A stretch of DNA of 64,000 nt from Cenococcum geophilum 1.58 (GCA_001692895.1 KV748188.1:1674001-1738000), one strand, 5' to 3'. Shown: positions 45,101 to 56,013, counted from the first letter of the stretch. Numbers and translations are program-made. Notes: generated from the sequence alone by a model not told the origin.

Positions 45101-46163
45101 ATTAACAGGACCTCGTTTATTTTTGCCTTTATTAGGCAGTTCCTTATAAGGTAGCCTATTTAACCGTATAAGAAGTAAGCTCCTTAATTACTAAGGGCCT
45201 ATATATAGGGGTCGCTATATATAGGCTAGGTATATACTAGGCCTATAGTAGGGGTAGCTACGCAGCTAGCTGCTAGGTTAATTATAGGAGTTACTAATTG
45301 TGCCGGGGCACTATAGGCCGTACTTATAGTACTTGCGGCCTAGTTTATAAGGTTTCTAGTTTTTAGCTAGTTAGCGCGTGCCTTAATTTAACAGAGGCCT
45401 TAGTTAATAGCTATATAATAGTCTATAAGTTCCTTTAACGTCTATACTATAGTATAAGCTAGTAATACGGCCCGCTATAGGTTTAGGGTAAGCTTATTAA
45501 AGAGGTCTAGTAGTAGGTCTTCCTAGGGAATCTAGGCCTAACCAGCTAGGTATAAAAAGCGGGTTTAAAGGCCAAAAAGGTCTCCGTTATTTTCATATTT
45601 AGGCTTTTATAGCTAAGGTAGGCATTTTATACTTTAAAAGGGTCTTTATAAATAAAAGATAAGTATTTAATTATTTCTTCTTTAGAGATAAAGGGGTTTG
45701 CTAAGTCTTTAGTATATTATAGGCGTAAATGCGTCTAGGCGTCTTCGCTAGTACAGCCAAAAATATAGGCTATTCTGGCTCGGGCGTTAGGGAAATAGTC
45801 TATATTAACTTTAAGCTTATCCCGTAATTAAAGCTTCCAATTATTAAATATAGGGTTAGTTCTGTCTGTAAGTAGCAGGGAATCCATAACCTTTATTAAC
45901 CGCTTTAATACCATATAGGCCTTAGTAGGTCCACTAAGGCGCTAAGATAGGGCCTAAAGGACTATAGTAAGTCTTTAGTTGTCTAATAATAACTTATTAT
46001 TAGATGTAGGGGTATCTCTAGCTTTAAGCAGCTTTCGCAGTTATTTAATTTCGGTATTAGCAGCCGCAAGCTCCGCCTAGGGGGTTAAAACGTTAATTAT
46101 TTCTTCGTCTAAAGTATTTAAGGGTCCTATAGCTACTTTACCTACTACTATAGTTCATGGCAT
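45101..46163 (-). pseudogene. Gypsy E gag, degenerate
   Basis: It starts at the minus-strand ATG at 46163, although the third codon is TGA. A leucine-rich helical part leads to a zinc knuckle at about 45180-45133 (Tyr-Phe-Leu-Tyr-Gly-stop-Ile-Gly-Tyr-Leu-Ile-Arg-Asn-Cys), with two Cys and the His replaced by Tyr. It is followed by protease without a clear break. Confidence 0.7.
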
Positions 46164-46371
46164 AGTAGTAGGGGTATTAGGTAATTCCGGGTAATTTCTT
46201 TAGGGGTTCTAGTCTGTGCGTATCTTATAGGTCCTTTCCTTAGGGTTTTGTTCTTTTCTTTTAGGTCCTATCCTTATAGTCCTAGTAATATCCTTAGGGT
46301 TCTATTTTATGTTCTAGTAGATATATTTAAGTTCCTTCTTAGGAAGAAAGAGTAGAGTAAGCTTTAGATAA

Positions 46372-46608
46372 TGTTAGCGACTTAGTTAATTAAGATATAA
46401 GTACGGCAAAAGGGTCGCGTAAGCCTATACGATTAGATTGTCTATAAACGAGAATCTAAAGCTAGGGAAAGGAAAGGAGAAGAAGAGCAGCGCCGTTTAG
46501 TGTTTTATAAGATCTTCGCGTCACGTGATCGCAATATGCGGCAATCTGTAGCAACTTGCCGGTGCGAAGTTCTGCTAAGTTCTGCCAAGTTCTGCCAGTG
46601 CCGTAATA
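46372..46608 (-). repeat. 5' LTR of gypsy E
   Basis: 237 bp, same ends and motifs as 40614-40850, followed by TATAT. The next bases on the minus strand past its inner edge (TTATCTAAAGCTTAC) do not match a tRNA 3' end that I recognise. Confidence 0.92.
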
Positions 46609-46762
46609 TATATGCTATATTTATATATCTAGTAGATTTAATTCTTATTCCATTAAACTAGTAACCCTAAAATTATATAACTATAACTTCTTAGAGAAAA
46701 TAATAATCGGGAGAATAGAAAAGTATTTTATTAAGCGTTTAAATATAGCGGTATTAGACACT

Positions 46763-46811
46763 GTGAGTATATATATAAGAATATACTCTATATATACTCC
46801 GCATATAATAG
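46763..46811 (+). other. Intron-like unit 2 (49 nt)
   Basis: Starts GTGAGT and ends ATAATAG. It contains AATATACTCTATATATACTC and GCATATA, the shared core of the unit family. Confidence 0.5.
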
Positions 46812-46907
46812 GGTTAAGCTTAAATTAATTAACGACCTTTAAAAGCGTAGTAGTCGTCTATACTAGGCAGTAGAGATTAATAAAAAGCTTAAGTAAAGTA
46901 TAGAGAA

Positions 46908-46952
46908 GTAAGCATTATCTATATACGTTAGGCATATGCTTATAGTATATAG
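46908..46952 (+). other. Intron-like unit 3 (45 nt)
   Basis: Starts GTAAGC and ends TATATAG. It holds CTATATACG and GGCATATGC. Removing it keeps one reading frame continuous. Confidence 0.5.
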
Positions 46953-47055
46953 CTACTACTACGGTGTTCTATAATTATAGCGGTAGTATATCTACCCTAG
47001 TATATAAGAACGTGTATATAGTAAAAGCAGACTAATAATGTTTTTTTGGTATGGA

Positions 47056-47102
47056 GTATGTATATAGCCCGCATATACGCGATATATACTTATTATATAT
47101 AG
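47056..47102 (+). other. Intron-like unit 4 (47 nt)
   Basis: Starts GTATGT and ends TATATAG. It holds GCATATACGCGATATATAC. Confidence 0.5.
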
Positions 47103-47286
47103 ATAGAGTTTATTAGTTGCTTTAGCAGCAGTAATATTAAACTATAGTATACTGCCTAGCCTTTATTATTAATAACTGCCCAGGTAGATATTTAATACCT
47201 TCGTTTACTTATTAAATATAGAGTTTAGAAAGTTAAACGAGAATATACCTATATTAGATATACAACGTTAAAGCGAAAATATTATG

Positions 47287-47338
47287 GTATATAATGTATA
47301 TACTATATATACGCTATATATATACTAAGCCTATATAG
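47287..47338 (+). other. Intron-like unit 5 (52 nt)
   Basis: Starts GTATAT and ends CTATATAG, with a branch-like TATACTAAG 16-8 bases before the end. Its core is GTATATACTATATATACGC. Confidence 0.5.
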
Positions 47339-47535
47339 GATTTGACCACCCATAAGGCTACGGTAGGGTAGTAGGCTAAATATACGGTATATAGTTAGAT
47401 TACTATATTCCTGTTAATATAGTATAGTATTCTTATATTTACCTTATTACACGGAATTCTTATATATATTATCTACTATATCTAATAAAGCTACTAATTA
47501 ACCTTGCTAATAATATAGTTAAAGTAATAAAGTAG

Positions 47536-47555
47536 GTAGATATCCTAAGCCTTAC
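47536..47555 (+). other. Intron-like unit 6 (first half; second half 53772-53797)
   Basis: GTAGAT at 47536 and CATAG ending at 53797 give a 46-nt unit after removing copia C2 and one CTTAC. The second half has TATACGTATACTCTATATAT, the family core. Confidence 0.45.
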
Positions 47556-47826
47556 TATTCGTACTAATTTAATAGTACGAGTAAGTTATATCCCGGGGCA
47601 CGAAATACGTATAGTATCGTATGCTTTTTGGGATATTAGTGACTGTCAATTATATAAAGTAGACTACGTGGTCTATATACTAATGCACCTCCCCCTTAAT
47701 TAGTTAGTGCTTTAGAAGTACACTAGACGTATAAGCGGGTGGTTAGTACACCAAACGCGTAAACGCGTACTCGGCGTACCGAACACGTAAGCACGCAGTT
47801 GGTACGACAGGTGCTATAATTATACA
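47556..47826 (-). repeat. 3' LTR of copia C2
   Basis: Plus-strand ends TATTCGTACTAA (TG changed to TA) and ATAATTATACA. It contains the segment that is deleted from the C1 5' LTR. Confidence 0.93.
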
Positions 47827-48076
47827 CTAGCGGTACTTGGAAAATGAAACCACTTATATATAGCCTCCGTAATTGTCTTAATAGAACTATAAAACATATA
47901 AGAAAATATATAGGAAATCCCTCCTAAGGTGCCTTCTGGGTTGCCTTCCAAATAGTGCTCTAAACTAGCCGTAAGTCCTGCTTACGGTCCGTAAAATAAA
48001 CTGTACAGCCTTTTAACGGGCCGTAAATACACCGTACGGCCTTCCGACGGGCCGTAACTAAACCGTAAATGCTCCG

Positions 48077-51000
48077 TTAGTCTCGCTCTACCTATTCTAT
48101 AATCTTTAGGTTAAGCTTATTTGTGTTAATTAGGGTTTTAAGAGCTTAATACAGCTTTGCCTTAGTTATGGCGTCTACTAGGTTGTCTCCGCTGCTAATC
48201 TATTTAACCTTTGTAATCTTATATCGTTCGTAGGCCTAACGTAAGCACATTAGGTCAACTATAAGCCTCTTCTCTTATATTGTACCTAGTTTAACTAGGT
48301 AGTTATAAAGGGACTATAAATTAGTGCATAAAACTAGGGGTAACTACTCTAGTTATAGAATCTTCTAGACCGTTAATTTAATTGCGGCTGCTATATTAAA
48401 TTTATAAGCTAGTATATATAGTTTAGAAGCTAGTATACTACGGGTTACTTATTTGCACTTAATTAAAGACTAATATAGTATATTTGCGTCCTAATTACGG
48501 TCTATAAGTACAATTACAAAGCCGATTTATAATAATAGGTCTTTATTATTAGTAAAAGATGCGTCTATAAATACTAGTAGGCTAAGGGAATTTAGGTCTA
48601 GTGGTACAAAAGTAAGTCCCCTTACTGCATTATTAATTTGCTACTAGATGCGCTTATTAAGCTACTTAATATTTTCTTCTTATAGGTCTACTGCCTGGGC
48701 CGTAAAGGACAGATTATAGGCAGATTTAGGTTAATAGACTATGGCAATATAGGCGCCTCTTACACGCTATACAGCGTATTAGTCCTTTATATTTATGGTC
48801 TTGCGGGTCTCTCTATGGGAACTAGTAAGGTCTATAGGTTTTGCTATAATAGGCTTTAGGTTTTAAGCTTGGCGTTCCTAAGTTAGCTTAATTAGGTTAC
48901 CCTTTTATATAATTAAGCCTCTATTAAACTTAATTAGAGTCTACTTAGTTAACTGCTCTTATGGCTTTACCAAGAACTTTGCCTTTTATAGTTTAGTTTC
49001 TTTAGCGTCCATAAAGGTTTAGTCTACTAGGAAGAGGGTATTGTTAGTTTAAAGTCCAATAATACTAAGGCCGTTTAATGGGGTGTATAAGAGGTAGGGG
49101 TCGTAGGTCAACTGTTCCATTTTAAGTTTATTAATATAATGCTAGTAATACGTCTTAAACTAATAGTTTCCGGCTTCTGGTACTCCGTAAAGAGGTTTTA
49201 TAACCTATAAAATTGTTCCTAATTATAGGTTAAGCTCGTAGGGTGGTTATATAAAGATATCCCTACTTAGGTAGGTATTAGACTACACATAGGCTTGTAA
49301 GATGTCCCGTAGGTAAAGAGCTACGGGTTTACTTTACTATAGTCCGGGCATAAGTATAAGTATAATCCGTTAACTAACTCGTTAAATTATAGGCGATTGT
49401 GTAAGGACTAAGTCCTTTCCTTAGTCGTTATAGGCTTATATAATAAGCCTTAATTTTTTAAAAGCTTTGTTAGTACTAGGGTGCTTAATTTTATTAATAA
49501 AGCGTAAGTTAAATATACGGACGCCTTACGGAATATCTCTCTCCGTTATAACCGCAAAAACACCCTTTTTAAGTAGTCTATTAATCTTTTTACGTTATAA
49601 GTCCGTAAACGGGGTTTCCTATACTAGAACTAATATATCTGTAGGCGGAGGTTACCTTGCGGATATTCCTGCGGAGGTTAGGTAATTCTCTATTATAGGG
49701 TTTTTAGTTATAGGGTGCTTTTGGGGGCGTCCTTAACCACGCTTTATAGTAGGTTTAGTAAGTTTAGTAGGTTTTTAGGGGACTTCTAGGGTAGGCAAGG
49801 GTGCTTTTAGTTTGTTTAATTTGGCAGTCGCTTTTAGTTTATCTAGTTCAGCAGTTGCTTCTAGTTCGTCTAGCTCAACATCATAGGTAGTTTTGGGCCG
49901 AAAGTAGGGTTTTACGGACGTGCTTCTAAAGCTAGTTGGCCCGCTAGGAAGCTATACGCAGTACGTCTCGTTTTCTACGGCTAGTAAATAATAGGGTCTA
50001 TTCTAGCTGCCGCTTTTACGCTATATAAGGACTTAGAGTTAAGCGGGAGGTTATATTAGGTCCGTTACGGTAGTATAGGGCGTTATTAACAGTTTATTTA
50101 GCCCGTAGCTTAACTATCTTAGCTATCGCCTTCTGTATTATAGCTACTTATTCCATAATAGACAGAGTAGGAGGGCCTAGGTTGCTTATCCTTAAGTAAG
50201 CTCCGTAAACTAAAAGGGTAGGTACTAGTCTATTAGGGCTAGCGGTGTTATTAATGGCTTTTACGGCCATCTATAGAGCTAGTTCCTTTTAGATGTCCTT
50301 ATATTCGTCCGTAATAATCTAGTAAGCTCTCTATAAAGCTAGGTAAGCTTACTTAATAAGCCTAACGGACTAATATACCTTAACTAAAACAGCTTTTGTT
50401 AATATAGCTATAGCCGTAGTATATTACTAGAATTCCTTACTAATAAAGTTCCTACTAGTGTTATAGGTAATATACTTAGGGGGTCCAACGTATATATTAA
50501 TCCAGCAGGTCCGTAAAATATCCTAAGTGTATTTTATAAATATATTTTACAGCCAACGGGCGGCTTAATAGTAGGTTACCTTGTTAATTATATATAATAC
50601 TAGGCTGCCGTTAATGTATATAATGTCTATATACACTAAGTAGTTAAAATTAAGGTCTTTACGAAGAGTAAACTTAAATCGGCCTAGGGAACGTCCGTAT
50701 TTCTAGTAGAAGGAGTAATATTTAGTTAGGTGGTCAACTGCCTTTCTATTAACGTTGTTATGTCTAGAGCGTTTAAGGATTCTATATAGCTTTTCGGCTA
50801 ACGGGTGGCCGAAATAGCGGTATAGGCGGTAGATCTTAGTACTAGTAAGGTAGCACGGGTTATAGTTAAAAGATTCTTAAATATAGGTCTGTAAAATCTC
50901 TCCCTATATAAGGAACGGGTGTCTAAATTGTTGTATAATTAGTAGGGTAATATACTTGCTTTCTAGGGTAGTTACGGGGCTAATTAGGGTGTCTGTAATA

Positions 51001-53045
51001 TTATTATAGTAGACCTATAGCCTATCTATATCCGCAAGGCAAAGTAGAAAAGGGGTGTCCGCTTTTACTATATAGAAGTTAACTAGGCTAATTAGAGTCT
51101 TAACTTTAACTAATCTAATTAATGCGGTTAAGCTAATGCCAAATTAAATGTTTACGGCCCTAGTTTGCGTAATATTAATATCCGTATTATTATTTATGGT
51201 AGTCCTATATATAAGGTATTATCTGTAGCCTATAGTAGACTTTTTAGAGGTACCTGTGTCGATTATAACACCGTAGAATTCCTTAGGGGTATAGCGTTCT
51301 GTAGTAATATATGCAAATAAGTCCTACTTATAATTTATAACGTCCGTAATAGGGGTACTTATAGAATGGTTTTTGGGTATAACTAAGTATATAAAGGAAC
51401 GGTCGGCTAATACGGTTGTAATATTAAAGGCTTAGCTATCCGTAAAAGGTCCGAAAGTAGTTAGAAATATCTCTAAGGTCTCTTATTCTTAAGTGTCTAA
51501 GTTAAAGTCAATTATAAGGGCTTCTATTAACTTATTAGGGGGCTCTTCTACTTCCTCTCCTTCGTATTCCAAAATAAACTAGTTAATACGGCTATTAAGT
51601 CTCTTCTTAGACTTATTACGTTCTTCCTAGGTATACCTTATAGACTAATATCCTTCCTTACTGCACACAAAGCACTTCTGGCTAGTTTGTCTATAGGGGT
51701 ATATTTTTATACGGGGGTTGCTATAGGGGTTATAGGTAGGACTTAGTTAGTACGGGTACTGCTAGCAGTAGCGGCGGTCCGTAAAGTAGACGTCTAAGTC
51801 TATTTACGGATATTAAATATCTGTAATAAAGGCTTAAGTACTACCTAATAGGTTTAAAACTTTATACATTATAATAAAGGAGCGTAGATTATTAATAAGG
51901 CCAGTTAAGGTATCTATAGGCTTATAGTAGGCGTACTTATAGGGCTCTACTTCCTAATAGGCCGTAATAAGTTTATTATATAGGAAGTCATCTATTTAAA
52001 GCTTAGCGTTAAGGCCGTGCTATAGGTGCTAGAGGTCTTTAATAAGAATTTACAGGCACTCTATAGTCGATTTTTTAGTATTCTTATTAATTACGGTCCG
52101 TAGCTTAGTCGCATTCTATTAGGTAAGAATATTACGCTTATATTCTAGTCCTTTAAAGTAGTTACGGGTAGCTTTGTATAGCTTATTAAAGGGAACACCA
52201 AGGGGGTTACTCTTAAGGTTAGTATAGTAGTGGTTAAGTACTAAGCCGCGTAGTATAGTAGAGTAGGCTTGGCTAAACTCCTATTTAGGAATATCGGCCT
52301 TCTAACAGAGGTCCGTAAAGATAGTCAGTTTAAAGTTAAAGTTGTCGTTTTCACCGCTATACTTAGATTCGTTGGTATAGAGCTTAGCTAGGTTAGCTAA
52401 CTCCTTACCGTAGGTCTTTACTTAGGTAGTTTGCGGATTTGTAACTTAAGTAACGGAAATGTTTTAGTCCGTATTTTAGTCTATAGGGGTATTGCGGTCC
52501 GTATTTTAGGTTATGGGGGTATTATAGTCCGTAGCGTAGTCTATAACTTAAGAGTAGGGTATATTTTAGCTAGTGAGGTTAGCTCTAAAGCCGCTTAGGT
52601 CTGTGGGATAAATTTAATTAAGTGGGTTAGGTATAAGGCTGGCGATCCTATTAAGTTTGGAAGAAGTAAAGAGTTCTTTAGTAGTTTTAACCTGGTCTAG
52701 GATTTCCTCTTTAGTCTATTCTGTTTGGTCTTTCTTATATATTATATTATATAAAGACTATACAACAGTAACTCGTTTGTCCCTTTTAATCCATATACCT
52801 TAGTTACGTAAAAGGGTTTGTAGTTTACGGATAGTAATAGGGTTGCAGGCCTTAAAAATGGCTTCCGTAAAGTCCGTAAAGTCTTCCTAGTATTGCTCCT
52901 ATAGGTCGTTATTTATAAGCTCAAAGTATTTATATTTAAGGATTTTAAAACTAATATAGTCGTTAACGTCGTTTATAGACGTAACGTCGACTCCTTATCT
53001 CCACTTCTTTTAACCTTCACTAACTTGCTTGCTAATGTCTGCCAT
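48077..53045 (-). pseudogene. Copia C2 Gag-Pol polyprotein, degenerate
   Basis: The start is the minus-strand ATG at 53045 (Met-Ala-Asp-Ile-Ser-Lys), which fixes the start that C1 has lost. The zinc knuckle is at about 51680-51640 (Cys-Phe-Val-Cys-Ser-Lys-Glu-Gly-Tyr). The protease at about 51290-51240 keeps Asp-Thr-Gly, unlike C1. Integrase lies at about 50900-50050. RT has Thr-Asn-Asn-Thr-Leu-Phe-Leu near 49065-49035, so both catalytic Asp are lost. RNase H ends in Asp-Ala-Met-Thr-Lys at about 48175. Stops are TAA/TAG throughout. Length and domain order match C1. Confidence 0.85.
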
Positions 53046-53495
53046 ACTATATAGTGTAGTGTGGTGCGTAGCGGGTAGTAGCAGCTTGTAACGGGTGGGG
53101 GAGGTCTTATAACGGTCCGTAAAATCGATTAACGGGTCCATAATAGTTCGCAGGAGGGTAGGGGGTTTCCGTAAGGTCTTATAACGGTCCGTAGAGGCAA
53201 TTAATAAGTCCGTAGTAGTTCGCAGAAGGGTAAGAGGTCTCCGTAAAGGGTCTAAGAGGTTAGGGGTATTAGAGGAGGGTAGGGGGTTCCGTATAGGTCT
53301 ATATTCGCGTCTATAACTTCTAGTAAACCATACTAAGACTTAAATAAGTATATAGAGTTAGAGATAAGTCCGTAATCCCCAACTTCCGACCTTCTAGTAG
53401 GTCGTACTAGGAGTCTAAACGGGTGGTCGCTGTCGTATGTATTACTCGGGGGGAGGTATTAAGTAATTGCTAATCTGTGCGCGCTTACTGATTAG

Positions 53496-53766
53496 TGTTT
53501 ATACTAATTTAATAGCACGAGTAAGTTATATCCCGGGGCACGAAATACGTATAATATCGTATACTCTTTGGGATGGTGGTGACTGTCGATTATATAAAGT
53601 AAACTACGTGGTCTATATACTAATGCACCTCCCCCCTAATTAGTTAGTGCTTTAGAAGTACACCAGACGCGTAAGCGGGTAGTTGGTGCACTAAACGCGT
53701 AAACGCATACTCGGCGTACCGAACGCGTAAGCACGCGGTTAGTACGACAGGTGCTGTAATTATACA
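53496..53766 (-). repeat. 5' LTR of copia C2
   Basis: Plus-strand ends TGTTTATACTAA and GTAATTATACA, then CTTAC. On the minus strand the next bases inward are CTAATCAGTAAGCGCGCACAG. This is the candidate primer-binding region, with the same decamer as C1 and close to B. Confidence 0.93.
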
Positions 53767-53989
53767 CTTACTATACGTATACTCTATATATACATAGTAT
53801 ATATAAATAAAACTACTTACTATACTATAGGTCGATTTATCCTATCGCCGCAGTACTATATTTTATATAGAAAGTATAGGACGTAGATACTACGTATAGT
53901 GCATAGTAGTCTTAATATTAAGGATTAAATTACTGCTTTAATTTAAAAGGAAAGGATACTATAGTTCCTAAAGGGGACGGTATATATAG

Positions 53990-54038
53990 GTAAGTATAGG
54001 CTAAATATACGCTAAGTATATGTAGAGGCTAAGCGTAG
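53990..54038 (+). other. Intron-like unit 7 (49 nt)
   Basis: Perfect donor GTAAGT, end GCGTAG. It holds TATAGGCTAAATATACGCTAA. A TAG three bases later is an alternative acceptor. Confidence 0.55.
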
Positions 54039-54266
54039 TAGGTATACTACGTGAGTTCTCTATTAATTAATATAAAGAGAGTACCAAGCAATAGATTTGG
54101 GCGATTTATAACTTTAACAACGAGCATTTCCTTATTATATGCTGTATATATATATAAGCTAAGGCATTCTAACGCGTAATATGTATCGAAATGGACCTAT
54201 TATTTAAGATGGTTTAAGGCAAAACGAATTTATTCTTAATTGTAGGATAGGTTAAGAATTCTAAAC

Positions 54267-54310
54267 GTATATATACCTTATGCTATATATAAGCTAAACA
54301 CTTATAATAG
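54267..54310 (+). other. Intron-like unit 8 (44 nt)
   Basis: Donor-like GTATAT, branch-like GCTAAAC, end TAATAG. It holds TATGCTATATATAAGC. Splicing it keeps the surrounding frame. Confidence 0.55.
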
Positions 54311-54490
54311 AAATTAAGGTGTAAGTATATGCTTTTCTTAACCTAGAAATACGTGCTGCGTATATAAAGATGTTTTAGCTAGTATTTAAAGTTTTAGGTA
54401 ATACTACTTAATTATTTATATAATTTGCACATATTTATAGAACTGGACTTCGCACTACTATAGTTAATATATGTAAGAAATAAGCTAACA

Positions 54491-54547
54491 GTAAGTATAC
54501 GTTTTGTATATGCTCTATATATGCCTAGTATATACTAACGAATATAG
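54491..54547 (+). other. Intron-like unit 9 (57 nt), the most canonical
   Basis: Donor GTAAGT, perfect branch site TACTAAC (54532-54538), acceptor ATAG at 54544-54547. Its core is GTATATGCTCTATATATGCC. This is a textbook fungal spliceosomal intron and fixes the orientation of the relic as plus. Confidence 0.7.
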
Positions 54548-54947
54548 GCTTTAGAGATTACCTATATATAATTAACCTATCCCGTAAATAGGATGAACAC
54601 CTTTAGTATATACTTGTATTTTGCTAAGTATATATTAAATGGAACTTTGCGAAGCGCTTTTTAACTTATAAAGTAAGATATATTATAAAGCAGATATAAG
54701 AAGTAGAGATAGAGTAGAAACTAATAGCGCGTATATAAAGTATATATATACTACATCCGAAGCTTATATCTTAGATAAACAATAAGAAGAAAATATAGAT
54801 ACTAGCTGGGCTTATAAAGGAAAAGTTAAAGGTCCCTTATAAATAGTAGGTATATATATAGAAGTATACTAGAATTAGTAAAAGTAGTCACTTTTAAGAT
54901 AATAAATTTACTAGTTGAAAATTACGCGTGCTTACTATAGTACTACG

Positions 54948-54994
54948 GTAAGAGTATACGCTTTATATATACACTATATATTCTAATATTTTAG
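54948..54994 (+). other. Intron-like unit 10 (47 nt)
   Basis: Donor GTAAGA, branch-like TTCTAAT, acceptor TTTTAG. It holds GTATACGCTTTATATATACA. Splicing here joins two open stretches in phase. Confidence 0.6.
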
Positions 54995-55523
54995 TATAGG
55001 CTTAAACTCTATATATAAGAAATATTTAATCTATAAGAGCTATATAAAGAGACGGGAATAGATAATATATAAAAAAAATTTATAGTAACTTAAAGCGGAT
55101 AGTAATGCAGCTATAAAAACAATATATATATATATACTGTATATACAGAGTATATACTAAGCTTAAGTAGTATAGAACTAGCGAAAATTAGCTAAGCGGC
55201 AAGCTAGGAATCCTAGGCTAAATCTTCCTTAAAATCCTTAGAACCTATTTAATACCTTTAGGCCTACTATATTTAGTGGCCAGATTGTCTTATAGATAAG
55301 TATAGTAGATAATAATATTGTATTAGTATTAGATATATTGCGCGTATTTATAGCATATATAGCAGAGATGCTACTACCACCGTTATAAAGTTAAACACCC
55401 CGGTTTATAGGTAAGAGGTATAGGTCTTACCTATTTACAAAGGAGCTAGAAAAGGAGGCATATATACTATATATAGAAAATATAGAGTAATAAATTAATA
55501 AATTAAAATAAGCTAAAGACGTA

Positions 55524-55847
55524 TCCCTTGCATGGATAGATACGTCCTATAAAATGTGGCCCGTACGCACCAATCAATAAGGTGCATATATGGGCGGTAA
55601 GTTGTTCTGCCATATTACCAAAGGAGAGGCTTAAAGGCAGGTAATGGTTTAGGCTCTAGCGGTGGCCTTTTTATAACCCGATTTTTGGAAATAAGATATT
55701 AAATGGGCTGCGCAAGGTCTATATCATTGGATATGTAGTTACGCACCATCTCGGTGGTGTTATTTGTTTACATTTAGACACCAAAAAGTTGATGTTCTTG
55801 ACCCTACGCACGGGCCACAAAATATAGGACCCTATCTGTGCAAGGGA
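55524..55847. mobile_element. 324-bp MITE, TA-flanked, about 50-bp imperfect TIRs
   Basis: The left end TCCCTTGCATGGATAG and right end CTATCTGTGCAAGGGA are inverted. The similarity extends to GTGGCCCGTACGC / GCACGGGCCAC. TA lies on both sides (55522-55523, 55848-55849). There is no open frame. Balanced base composition contrasts with the relic around it, so it is a younger insertion of Tc1/mariner type. Confidence 0.88.
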
Positions 55848-56013
55848 TATAATAAAGTAAAGGAACTAGTAGAGCTTAAGAAGTGGGTATAGGAGTATAG
55901 TGTTAGCATATAAGGCGTATATACACAGTATATACACAGAAAATATTATATAGAGTTCCATAACGAATAAAGAATTAATTAATATAGGCCTATCGCCCTA
56001 TGCCCTACGTTAG

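Larger units (their letters stand above)
40614..46608 (-). mobile_element. Ty3/gypsy chromovirus E, complete structure
   Basis: E has two 237-bp LTRs (40614-40850, 46372-46608) and the exact duplication TATAT (40609-40613, 46609-46613). A polypurine tract (GGAGGGGGGG on the minus strand, 40852-40865) lies beside the 40614 LTR, so that is the 3' LTR and the element reads leftward. Gag starts at about 46163 and pol ends with a chromodomain near 41000. It inserted inside an intron-like unit of the relic gene. Confidence 0.92.
46614..47555 (+). pseudogene. Multi-intron gene relic, segment 2
   Basis: It continues segment 1. Exon-like stretches lie at 46633-46762 (stop-free, Lys/Ile/Leu-rich), 46812-46907, 46953-47055, 47103-47286 and 47339-47535. 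Between them are four intron-like units. From 46812 one frame can be followed through the units at 46908, 47056 and 47287 with only TAA/TAG stops, about one per 8-16 codons. A second frame gives more stops, so the true frame is not certain. Segment 2 ends at copia C2 (duplication CTTAC). The protein family is unknown to me. Confidence 0.45.
47556..53766 (-). mobile_element. Ty1/copia element C2, complete structure
   Basis: Second copy of the C family, opposite orientation to C1. LTRs are 271 bp (47556-47826, 53496-53766), with the exact duplication CTTAC (47551-47555, 53767-53771). Gag-pol reads on the minus strand from 53045 to 48077. It lacks about 225 bp of 3' noncoding DNA that C1 has. 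It inserted within an intron-like unit of the relic gene. Confidence 0.93.
53772..56013 (+). pseudogene. Multi-intron gene relic, segment 3
   Basis: Longest piece of the relic. After the unit ending at 53797, a frame runs through 53798-53989, 54039-54266, 54311-54490, 54548-54720 and 54995-55523. Its stops are almost only TAA/TAG. It passes in phase across the units at 53990, 54267, 54491 and 54948. The last exon has Arg-Asn-Pro-Arg-Leu-Asn-Leu-Pro and Phe-Arg-Pro-Thr-Ile-Phe-Ser-Gly (about 55200-55280), then a Lys/Glu-rich helix, broken by a 324-bp MITE (55524-55847). It ends at copia derivative F. I do not recognise the family; it may be a host gene or a transposon gene. Confidence 0.5.

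Noticed and set aside
49467-49685. 72-codon plus-strand frame.
   Set aside because: Antisense to the copia C2 polyprotein.
54144-54163. Further intron-like unit starting GTATATATATAT.
   Set aside because: Only 20 nt to the nearest AG, and the frame reads through it without a stop, so it is better treated as exon.
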